Below, piece after piece: positions 53,945 through 64,000 of a DNA stretch of 64,000 nt (position 1 is its first letter; each line of letters opens with the position of its first letter). Source of the DNA: Pachyseris speciosa (lineage: Eukaryota > Cnidaria > Anthozoa > Scleractinia > Pachyseridae). Made by a program: the position numbers and the translations under genes. The stretch is from the NCBI GenBank assembly GCA_016490735.1, contig JAEMWC010000093.1, positions 1,102,501 through 1,166,500 of the forward strand, in the 5' to 3' direction. Under the pieces are notes generated by a model, which saw only the letters and a program-made list of their open reading frames with translations, did no database searches and was not told the DNA's origin.

Positions 53945-56260
53945 CAGCAGAAAATTATCAGAACGTGCTATCCTGGGGATAAGATTTCCGCACGGCTCAA
54001 ACGGCTTTTTCCGAAAACACTCACCGCTTGTTTGTGAGAAATAGTTAGACTTGTCATTTAATGCATGGGGCTGTGCAGAGATTAAAGTTTCCCAAAGAAC
54101 ATATGACGACATATTTGGACTTGCAAAATATCATGTGAAGTACACAGAAGTACAGGAGCGACTTCAAAGACCAAAACACGAAGTATTATGAGACTTTAAA
54201 ATGCTCTTACCTTCGTTTAGGATGAGCAAACCATTACAACGAAAGAAAGTAACCACTGCAAACTTTTTGGACCTCACTTAAGCGAACAGTCTTTTCACAT
54301 TTGGTGGCGACTTGGAAACGTTTCGGACATTTGGCGTGCACTGTTCCTTCCAAAAGCGAAACCCTCGGATTCGGGGCCTTTTCTACTTCCGGGATCATTT
54401 TCATTCCAAAATGTCCTTGCGCGCGCTGGCTAACAACTTCGTTCCCAGTTCTCTCTCTGATCTGAAGGAGAGATTGGGGAGGTGGAGCAGTCGGTGGGAG
54501 TGGGATTCACTGGACGGTTTAATTTTGTACAGAAATATATAGTATGAGACTAAGACTTGTATAATTAATGCATGGGGCTGTGCGGGAGATAATCTTTACC
54601 AAAGAACAATTGCACTGGCAATTACAAAAAAAAAAAAAAAAGTCCAAGATCATCTTACAAGTACCTTGAATGAAACCTGAAACATTAAAACTTTGACCTT
54701 CATTTAGGATGAGCAAAACCATTCAGACGAATGAAAGTAGCTACTGCAAACTTTTCAGACCTCAGTTTTGTGAACACTCTCTTCACTCTTCTGCTGGTTG
54801 CAACGCAGACATATTTTGGGCGCTGCTCTGTCAAAAGCGAAAACCTGCAATCGAGGCTTCCTTAACCTATTGCCACCCCTGCCGGTCAAAACCGGCCGTG
54901 CAGAACCACCTCCCTTGTATCGCTTGTGACGTCATCATTAATGCGCATGGACAACTTTAATATGTAGCATGTGTAGGGGGAAGAGATCTTTCAAACCATA
55001 CCAAATGAGCGCGATTCCGTCACACAGGCCGGAGAAAAGGCGGAAAAAACAACTGACGTTGAGCCGAAATTTTGAATGAAAATGTTGTTCCACTACCCAC
55101 CTACACTTCCTTCTACCTAATCCTATATCCTATGATCCAAAAGTTTGCCTCAAATCTTTTCGCACCGCCGAAAGGAAGCCCAGTAAATGTCCAGCAAGAG
55201 AAAAAGAAAGCGACGCAAGAAAAGCGAAATTTTGTTTTCTGCGCATGCCCGTTCTTGGTAAGCTAACATTAAGCATCAGGATAAGAACGGCGCGATGAAC
55301 TCCGCCAGTAAACAGAGTTTTGGGCAGTTTTGGTTCTTTTCGGCTAGAATCTAACCAGAAAACGGCTCGACGAGCTTCAAAAGGTGTTTTTTGGCAAAAA
55401 GCTCGGTAGTCAAAGGGTTAATTCCGGGATCATTTCCATTCCCAGATGTTCTTGCGCCCGCCCTGCCAATTATTGTAGTCATGTTATCCCGAATTTTTGA
55501 TGCAAACGTTTGTCAAAAGAGAAGAATTTAGCATATAAGGTTTTAAAGGAAAATAATAGGCAAATATGCGTCGTAAAATGGCGAAAATTTCACTGTTTTA
55601 AAACCAGTCGATATCCCGCTTTTGTATCCGGTGGTTCTTGGTTCATTCAAAGCGCAAATTACAGTAACCTATCCAGTGTACAACACAATAAGAGAAACGC
55701 ACTAACCATAGCTTTTGGTGAGGTAAAATGGAGCTATATTATGCAATGTCCTCTGTGGGGCTGGGTTTCGGTATCCTCCGAGTAGTGACTTCTCAACCGG
55801 ACGCTACAAAAGGGAGAGAAACCACTTCGAGTAGCCGTTCATTTTTTTTTATTAAGCCGCCGTCCAGGCCCATGGACAAATAAATTAACCTTGAGACTCT
55901 TGCGCATAAGCTTACCAACATAACTGCTGCTTTAAAGTGAGCCCGGCTGTGTAGTAATCAAAATGGCGTCTTTTATTCTTGATCCTCTCTAGTCGCCTAA
56001 AACAACGTTTACAAACCTGTAGCTACAACAGAAGCGTTCTGTGTGGACCTAATAACTACCTCATCGTCTCCAGTTTATTTTCTCTTAATTTATATTTCAT
56101 CGAGGAAAGGCGGGTCTTTTTTTTACGACATTCATTTTTAATTATTTGCTAGAAGGTGCTATATTGCATACACGTTTTTAGATCTTTCTTCATTTTTCAA
56201 GCATCGCGAGCTATCACGCGTACTTTCAGGTACACGATAGTACACACGACAGTATGCAAA
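53945..56260. repeat. Upstream duplicated block, unit C
   Basis: Homologous to about 26885-31860 of unit B, without the Harbinger-like MITE, the SINE, the LINE and the TTAA MITE found there. It therefore supplies their empty sites. Landmarks are 'cagaacgtgctatcctggg' (53960), 'gcaaaccattacaacgaaag' (54228), 'tttgtcaaaagagaag' (55510) and 'agtaatcaaaatgg' (55950). Nothing protein-coding is recognised. Confidence 0.7.
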
Positions 56261-56416
56261 AATTGATATTAATTTTTCTGCTGTTGCAAGCATATATAGG
56301 GCGTAGCCAGTTAAGAGATTGCAAAGGTGCAAATATGATCTCAAGTAAATGTCGTATAAGAGGGCGCCAATTTTCGTCACAACTGTTAGGGACGTTACAA
56401 GCATCCGAGCATTGTC

Positions 56417-57621
56417 ATGGCAAGAAATGAGGGACGCGCGTGCGCAGTTCGTAGCGACACTTTGAAAAATCACGCTAAAAACATGGCGAGCATAAATAGA
56501 GAGACTTGAGTGAAGAAAATTAAATTTTTTGACATACCTCTCTAAGCTTTTTACTTTTCCACTGGTTTCAATCTGATCCTGTTTATTGACATCGATAGTC
56601 GTTCTTTGACACAATAATTGGTCACTTTCCAGCTTTATCCGCCACGGTTTTGAACTTTGAAGTTAAGCTTTCTTGTTTGGTAAGAGAAGTATGGCGGAAT
56701 GCCTTTTCCAGCTGAATCGCCGTCGAAAAGTCTAACTTTGCAAGCCCGTGCCGCAACGAATTCCCTGGTTTCAATCTGATCCTGTTTATTGACATCGATA
56801 GTCGTTCTTTGACACAATAATTAGTCACTTTCCAGTTTTATCCGCCACGGTTTTGAACTTTGAAGTAGAGCTTTCTTCTTTGGTAAGAAAAGTATGGCGG
56901 AATGCCTTTTCCAGCTGCGAATCGCCTTCGAAAAATCTAACTTTGCAAGCCCGTGCCGGAACGAATTCCCTGGTTTCAATCAGAAATATTGTTCCAAAAC
57001 AATGTAGTTGACGTCGATGGAACTGTTTTTCTATCACAGTTTCGGTCCACCACGGTAATCAGCATTGAAGATGGACTTTTTTCAAGTCTACTTGGATGAA
57101 GGTAAGTCTTCATAGAAGCGCCATGAGTGCTGTGAACGCTTCACAAGTTCCAAGAAGTAGCGCCGGCCATTTTGTTAAATCATTCTTCTCTTTCCCAGGC
57201 TTTTTACGGATAGAAATCCTCGGTAAAAGACTGAGAAACAAATCCTTGCGGCGAGATAGCGGGAAAATTAAACAGGAGGAAATCAAATTATCAATTCGCC
57301 GTGATCGTTCGAAGTACTGTACACTTTCATAAGCCAAGAATGTCCGATATTTCACCAAAACAGCCAAAAATCGATTTACTTATTAGTGGAAATTTTCCAG
57401 ATAACAAACATTCTCTATTATCTTTATTTCTTTGCTGTTGCAGACAACCGTAGATTACTCGACAGGGCCGCCATCTTTTTTTTATTTTTATGAAGGGCCT
57501 GCAAATTTCTATAGCAACGATCATCCAATAGCATCTCGCGAAAGAAAGAAAGTAATTGACAGCTCTCTAGACTGCTCTTAAGTGACTCCGCCCCCTCATG
57601 TCCCTCATTTCTTGCCATGAT
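56417..57621. mobile_element. Insertion with 20-bp inverted ends and internal tandem repeat
   Basis: The left end CATGGCAAGAAATGAGGGAC (56418) and right end GTCCCTCATTTCTTGCCATG (57620) are inverse. Inside, a unit of about 197 bp is repeated (56564-56762, 56763-56960, partial to about 57050). No target duplication is evident and no transposase is visible. It occupies the interval that holds a different insertion in unit B. Confidence 0.5.
56564..57050 (-). repeat. 197-bp tandem repeat, two and a half units
   Basis: Units start 'ctggtttcaatctgatcctg' and contain 'ttatccgccacggttttgaa'. Minus-strand frames in successive units encode similar peptides (KSFKFKTVADK-like ends), but frames are not kept across units. 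I regard it as non-coding. Confidence 0.65.
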
Positions 57622-59908
57622 AAATTTTATGATCGTTTCGTTTAATAGTTGGTGCGACGTCTAACGTATTTTACAAACTTAATAAATGTAGATGTAGATG
57701 AAGCACGTCACAAGAAGATTTCCTTAAAATTTCAGTGATTAGGATTAGTCGACGCACTTTCAATCGTGTTGTCGTAACAGTCGCAAGCTGATCGTTTGTA
57801 CATGCTTGCTTTATTGTAATTTGTTCAAATAATTTCTTGTCAGCGTTATTGTACTTTAAAACTTAGTATGGTTGTTTTCCAAACCAGTTGTAAGACTCTA
57901 CAGCTTTAGGTTTTTACATTTTGTAGTAACAGCATCGTGTAATTTATCCGTAACTGATTTATCTGCAGCGTTTCTCACAGGGTTTCTACAGTTATTTCAG
58001 TTCCCACGGTGTTTGTTGACAAAGTTATAAGAGAAGAATAAAGTTTACCAACAGCAGTCGAAACTCGTTCTTAATAAATCACTGGAGCTATAAAAGCCAC
58101 CTTTGGTCGTCTTCTCCTAATAAAAATAGTACTGGTTTTCTGAGTATTGCGTTTAAAGTGATACTGTCATCAAATTTTTACCCTCGGAATTTTTAGGCTT
58201 ATCACATAGACCAACAATCCAGTACAAGACAAGGCGTAATAGCTTTCATTAGGATTCAGAATGACATCGCAAACAAGACAATATTTCGCAAAACTTTAAG
58301 TCATTCTTTTACGGATGTTTTGCATTTGGGGGAAAAATTTGCGTTAACACGCTTAGGAGTGCCCACCGGTGTTGCACAGACTCATGCCAATCCGAACCAA
58401 AGGGCGACATGCGTTACGTTTCCCGCGAAACAAGAGGAAGTGATGTCATATAACGTAAGCATCACGTGGACACCCATGCTTGACGGGAAGTCAACGGTTG
58501 CTTGTAGCGGGTCCCCTCCCTTTCGTAGCGTAGCGTCCACTGGAGAAACCACTGCTCGCAGGGTAAGGGTAGGTGGAATACAGCTTGGGTTTAGACTGGC
58601 GAGGCTACCTTCGTAACTGAGTTGAGTAGCTGCAAGGTTTGAATTGGACTGAGTAGATATAAATTTTGAACAGAGATACGTAGGGTTCAGTTTTGGATGA
58701 GGTCGGTGTGACAAGGCCTTGAAATGTTTGTAGAGTTCGGGTTTTAATTCGGAGGAGTAGCGCTATACTTTGAATAGGTATAGCTGTGGGTGCGTTTTGG
58801 AATGGGATCGGTGTGGAAAGTCTCTAAATTCGGTAAGGTGGGGTTAGTTTTTTTTAATTACTGTAAATCGAATGGGTTTGGACAGGGTTTACACGGCGAT
58901 GTGCAGAGTTGGGTTTAGGCTTGGATGAGTAAGACTGAATTCTGGGATAGAATGGGTGGGCTGGATATGCTTGGGTCAGCTTGGTAGGGTTGTTTTTCAA
59001 GATAGGTTGATGTTGTGCCTGTGCGGCAGGTACTCTTTACTTGTTCTGGGAGGGCTGAGATTTCGATAGGGTTCGGTACGCCTGCTTAGTAGAATTGGTG
59101 GCAGGCGGGCAAATCCGCAGCTTTACCATAAATTATCCGCAGCAGACCTTGTTTTGATATAATTGCGGGTCCAGTTCACAAGACTGTCATTTCCATTGTT
59201 TTGGTGTGCATAACTTTAGAGACAAACCCAGAGATGACTCTTCTCGTCTTTCAAGTTAAATTTTATAAAAAAAAGGAAAAAAAAAAAAAAACCCTGCTTC
59301 TTTAGCTTTAAGTAGCACGCTACTTTGCGTTAACTAAAAACTCTAAATATGTAGAAAATCATAAAAAATCTGACAATTCTTCTTCAACAATTACACATTT
59401 TTTTTATAGCTAGAGAAAAAAGTTACAGTTTGCATAAATCTGATTAACTAAATAATTAGTTCTACTTATAGCCATTTTTTTTACACGTTTATAACTAAAC
59501 AAGAACCAGTTCTAAAAACAAGAATCCAGTTCCACGCAAAATATATATGTCAATCATTCCCACAATGCCGACGTTTGAAATTGCAATCTCCGAATTGAGA
59601 TTTCAAGTTTCCTGTACAATGTAATACAGGCCCATTAATACTATAACCCACACTCTTAAACAGCTACATTTTTCAGTTGCATGATATATTCTGTCAGAAG
59701 CCGATGACTTAAAGCTTCACGCTTCTTATCCTTTTCACAGCAATAGCTTTGAGTAATTAAGTATGCAATGAATTCCAGTACTTTTCGTTTTGCTTCTACC
59801 GTTTCAAACTACAAATACAAGGTAGAACTTAATTAAAAAACCTATTTCTAACGAAAAAAATATATGTTAGTCTGATTGAGCAATGATAGTTTTAAGTTAT
59901 AAAAAAGT

Positions 59909-60098
59909 ACCAATGGTTCATGCGTCAGCGTGCGTTCATTCGAGATATGAAGCACGCGGGAGGCTTGGAGAGCACAAAAGTTGCGTAAGAGTTGCTCGAG
60001 GCGTAGCCGGGAGCAACTCTAGCTTCTTGAGTGCTCTCCAAACTTCCCAAGCGCTTCATATCTCAATGAACGCACAGCTGACGCATGAACCAATTGTT
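59909..60098. repeat. Palindromic MITE, unit C
   Basis: Inverse arms 'caatggttcatgcgtcagcg' and 'gctgacgcatgaaccaattg' around the 'tggagagcac'/'gtgctctcca' hairpin, at the same place as in unit B. Confidence 0.75.
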
Positions 60099-61439
60099 TG
60101 ATAACATTTTCAACGCGGTTGCAATTAACACTGACGTCATTTGCGAGCACAATGGGAATACGAAGCACGCTCGCGGAATTTGATCTCATGAACTTGCTAG
60201 CTATGTTATAAATAAATGTATTTACTTGCTAAGTCAAATGAGATTTACTTTTCCCTGGTTTAGCATTCATATATTTGCCTTTCACTTTCGCCTCCAAAGA
60301 TACCAAGTTAGGTCATGGAAATGAAAATTATCCAAGTTTGATGGAGGATAGAGTTCAAGAGTTTTAAGGTGAACGTTTGGTCAACAATAATAGGTTAGAG
60401 TCAAGTTCAGCATAATAAACAACATTACATAGTTAGGAAGTAAAAGTTAAAGATCAGCGACAAAAAAGCACTGAAAAGGGTATTAAATCTTCCTACTCTT
60501 CACCATAGCACTGGTTTTGATCTTTACATCTACCGAGATTAAAATTTATTTGGCCAAACTACATCCTACAATAGACCCATGTAACCGTTTCATACCCACC
60601 TAGAAATAATACCTAATTTCTCTTTACAACAACACAAAAATTGTAAATGACACCTACATTAATATTTCACGAAACACAGTAATCATAAACAAAGTTAGTC
60701 TGTCCTGACCGTCGGTGAATTCCCGGAGTACAAAACGTGACAGTAATGTGAGTGTGTTTCGACTAGTCTGTGTTCGTACATTGGAATACATGTTCTCTAG
60801 TAAAAGGAATTTAAAATTTTAGCCTGAAACTAATAAGATAAAAAGGTACAAAATACCCAAAAGTACAAATGACGACCAGGGCTCGGTTAATTTAATCCAG
60901 GATTAGAGAAAACTTTGGTTCCAGTTTTTACCTTTTGGATGAAAGTTTCTTTTGCTGCTTTTTGCTTTTCAGGATTGACGTCCTCTAATCTAAAATTTCA
61001 CAGAATATCAGCGTTGAATAACGTTTGTGGATAGAGAAATAAACTCCTTGGTTAATTTTTAATCTTGGATTAGGGTTAATCGCCTTTCGAACAACAGGGC
61101 CCAATCTACTAAGCTCTCTTTAAAACAAAGGTTAAGTCCAGGGAAGATGTAGAAACGTATCACACGGCATAACAGCGCCCAGATCACTTTCTTGATCATA
61201 CGCGCTTGAGTTCAGTTCTTTACGCCATTTTTTTGTCCTTTGATTGGCAGTTCTTAATTTGCACCTCTAACAAGTGAAATATTTACAATTTGGTCGGTTT
61301 TAGCATGAGAGCAGTCACCATTCAGCCTGGTGTCGACACCAAACCAAACGGCGCACAGACGCTCACTAACGATGATAAATCTAAAAAAGTCAATGTTCGA
61401 ACAACGCAAGAACAAACTCATCAGATGAACATTCACTAT

Positions 61440-61593
61440 TCTTAGCATAAAAATTACAATTTCCTCGATTGTTATTGGTTTAAAAAACTCCTATTTTCCA
61501 CTAATTCACGTGCCAAGTTGTTATCGGACAGTTTGTTATCGGACAGTTCTATAAGCCAATCACATTCAAAGTAGTGTTTCAAATCAACCAATC

Positions 61594-61626
<33 letters not shown>

Positions 61627-62140
61627 CAACCTTGGTTTCATTCACCATACATTTTGATTGTAGTCAATTTTAGAGCGACATTTAAAAAATTTAGGCTTTC
61701 TTTTGTCAGTCTTTTAATGCAAAATTTCCCTCCCTTTTATAACTTAGCTCATCTACTTTTCTCGGAAATTGTAATTTTTATGATTAATTATTGGTAATAA
61801 GACTTCGTGTCGTACAATTCGGTCTGTAATCATACTCGTGATAAACAAATCGGACTCCCGCTGCGCGGTCGTCCGATTTTGTTATCACTCGTATGATTAC
61901 AGACGGAATGGGCCCTTTGCAGCTGGTTAGTCACGAGGTACAAAGACGTCATGCTGGAGAGCAAGCGACGCACTGGGACAAGACAAACAAAGGGCTTACA
62001 TCATTTAAAATGGTAATTTTCTTTGTTTGTCTTGGCCCAGTGCATTGCTTCCTCTCCAGCATGGCGTGTTTGTACCACGTGACTGACCAGCTACAAAGGG
62101 CCCATTGGACTCCACTCAGTCCTATTACCATTACTAATAA
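61440..62140. mobile_element. Nested palindromic MITEs specific to unit C
   Basis: 'cataaaaattacaatttcc' (about 61449) and 'ggaaattgtaatttttatg' (about 61763) are inverse, as are 'gtctgtaatcatactcgtga' (61824) and its partner ending near 61903. The right arm of the latter is cut by a second palindrome, 61914-62102, that begins and ends with GGGCCC and has 'aagacaaacaaag'-type arms. The whole insertion is missing from units A and B. Confidence 0.6.
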
Positions 62141-62399
62141 AACGATTAAGAAAATAGCGCGGTTGTACTGTCACTAAAGCGCAGGTCATTAGAAAGTGGT
62201 AGTTGTCTTAGAGTGAATAGACCCTCGTGTTTTTGTTGCCGGAAAGACAGTTGTTGACTCTTAACACTCTTGAAAAATCGGCCAAATGCAGTTGTTCAAG
62301 CGTAGCTTACAAATAACAACTGAACTCACAAAAGTTTCGTCGATTTGTAATATCTACTGCCTCTGGGTCTACAGCCCCGATCGATGAAATCATGCATTA

Positions 62400-63714
62400 T
62401 TAATCGGAGTCGTCGTCATCAAAGCCAAGAAAATCGTGAGCTGTTAAAAGGAAACCCTTTTCCCAGTCAGGATAACTGACGTTCGTGAGTTTGTGCTCCT
62501 CACAAGATGAGATGGGAAATATGTAGTTTGAAGTGATCTCCTCTGTCAGTTCCACACTGTTTTCAGCTGTGTCTTCTTCGCGTTTCTTCAGCACGGTCAT
62601 GAATTCCGAGGACAAGGCACAGTCCAGTTTGCAGAGTTTAATTATGCATACTCGGCCCCTAGAAGTAAAACAGACAACTTTGTCTTCCTCAGCCGGGACA
62701 CAGCCATGCTGACGATGTTCTCCTGCCCTTCTGCTATCCTTACGAACCAAGCAGCTTTCGACTCCGCGACATCCCACAGGAATACCATGCCGTCAATGCC
62801 GCAAGAAATTACGTAACGATTCACCTTTAAAAACGTGATTAACTCAATTCCACCAACATGGTCGCAAAGAATTTGTCTGGGCGAATGGATAGTTGGAAAG
62901 CAAAAATTGTACAGAATAATAATGCTTGCAATGCAGCAAACTAGCAGCTTATTACCTGATGAAACAGCGCATCGTCTGAACTTAACAGAACTGAAAAACC
63001 TCTCCACTCCGGTCCGTGTTAGCAAGCGGCAGGGATGCTTATCAAATTCCCAGACCTCTATGACATACTCACCGCACAAGATTAGCTCTTTTTTGCTTGA
63101 TGGCAAACAAAAACACTTGACAGCCAGGAATGTTGGTGATTTAAATGAAGTTCACATAGCTTTGGTTTGAACGTCCCATACATGTAAATGTGAGTCGTTA
63201 ATAATATTCCGGATACAAAAAAGAAGTAAGGTGCTGTCGGCTGAAAATATGAAATCCGCGAGGTGTGTCAGCTCAAAGTTTGTTTCAAATACCGTTAGAG
63301 CACCCTCAGTTCCAGATTCTCCAACATTATATAGCTCTATCTTGTTGCCTTGGTGGCAGGCAGCCTTTTTTTTTTTCCGTCTGGCGAGAACACACAACTT
63401 TTAATCCAAGGCACTGGTGCCGGAGATACTGACAGTGGAGACTCGGAAGTGAAACCCAAAGCGAAGCCTTTCTCTTCGTTCACCATATTCCACGACGCAA
63501 CTATTGAGTCGGAAGTAACAGACACAATGGAATCATTTGAATTAAAGACTGCTGCAATGGTCTCCCGTGCTGCTGATGACTTCACTGGTAACGATGGAAA
63601 AAATTTCAAAGGATTAAATAAATATCTCAACAAGATCGCTCTTTCTTTTGTTTCACTTCGAAAGAAATACCCAACTTGGCTGCCATTTCTGAAATAAAAG
63701 GGGTTTCCTCCCGA
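62400..63714 (-). pseudogene. NACHT-WD gene copy C, 3' portion
   Basis: Colinear with 39252-40560 of copy B and closer to copy A in residues (EFMTVLKKREEDTAENSVEL). It keeps the acidic DDDDSD end and the last propeller blades. It is broken by a frameshift near 62690, a TGA at 63152-63154 where B has a Ser codon, and an expanded A/T run near 63368-63378 that shifts the frame. It ends at a deletion junction near 63714. Confidence 0.85.
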
Positions 63715-64000
63715 TTCGTCCACTTTGGATCCTTCTCTCCAAAAGCTGGTAGTTTGTCAAACACCTAAGAACAACGTTTAGTGAAACCATGTCACCATAT
63801 TGACACAAAAATCGAGGAGCAACGTGTGCGACATAGTCCTGCAGATGCACATCTACAAATGACACCGATGGCGATGACCCGTCGACACTAGCAGAGAGTA
63901 TTTCTGGAAAAAAAAATGTTTTGAGTTACTCACCTGCTTTCTTCTTGTCAATTAGCAAATGCGGACAATCTTTTCGAATTTTTCCGGCTCTGGCCCTTTT
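63715..64000 (-). pseudogene. NACHT-WD gene copy C, middle portion after internal deletion
   Basis: From 63715 the sequence matches about 42297-42560 of copy B (SLNVVLRCLTNYQLLERR, DLQDYVAHVAPRFLC, KKKAGE). About 1.7 kb of propeller coding sequence has been lost between it and 63714. A TAA interrupts the frame near 63928. It runs off the window edge, so the presence of a NACHT core in this copy is unknown. Confidence 0.8.

Larger units (their letters stand above)
57995..62399. repeat. Duplicated 3' flank, unit C
   Basis: Colinear with units A and B. It starts 'gtttgttgacaaagttataa' and ends at the stop codon of copy C at 62400. It carries the palindromic MITE 59909-60098 and an extra insertion of about 700 bp (61440-62140). 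No conserved coding frame. Confidence 0.8.

Overview
This is eukaryotic DNA: it is intron-bearing, AT-rich and dense with transposon debris. It most likely comes from an anthozoan cnidarian, and a stony coral is my best guess. That inference rests on the HEPN/NACHT/WD-repeat gene family, a Cys-rich multicopy family, tRNA-headed SINEs, many palindromic MITEs, and CR1/L2-like and Penelope-like retroelement fragments. No sequence search was possible, so family names rest on motifs I can read.

The backbone is a tandem segmental duplication of one STAND-type (NLR-like) gene, with all copies on the minus strand. Copy A (about 13.53-21.5 kb) is a pseudogene split by two transposons and missing the NTPase core. 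Copy B (39.25-46.63 kb) is nearly complete. An exon with a HEPN-type R-x4-H motif, a coiled-coil exon and a 4.4-kb exon carrying NACHT plus WD-like beta-propeller repeats can be joined in phase (two phase-1 introns), but one in-frame TAG interrupts the NACHT domain. Copy C (62.40 kb to the window end) is frameshifted and has an internal deletion. Each copy is followed downstream by the same 3.6-4.4 kb flank (9.63-13.53, 35.61-39.25 and 57.99-62.40 kb). B and C also share upstream blocks (26.9-35.6 versus 53.9-58.0 kb). The copies act as natural empty-site controls for several insertions.

0-9.5 kb: LINE debris (2.06-3.05 kb, with a poly(A) tail); immediately after it a sequence that folds as a complete hammerhead ribozyme with a very long stem I (3053-3308); then a decayed 6-kb Polinton/adintovirus-like segment (3.3-9.48 kb). 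That segment carries a PLA2-domain protein, an adenain-like protease, a probable core protein, a double-jelly-roll capsid gene, a small basic protein, a penton-like gene, two hypothetical proteins and a truncated packaging ATPase. The protease, capsid and penton genes are broken. No polymerase or integrase is visible.

15.9-19.4 kb: two DNA transposons inserted 7 bp apart in copy A, with readable target-site duplications. 22-35 kb: LINE and Penelope-like fragments, a three-exon Cys-rich gene fragment, MITEs and SINEs. 46.6-53.5 kb: a foldback element with about 0.75-kb arms nested inside a second element that carries a protein-kinase fragment, then two LINE 3' ends. 53.9-58 kb: the partial duplicate of the 27-35 kb block with its own insertions.
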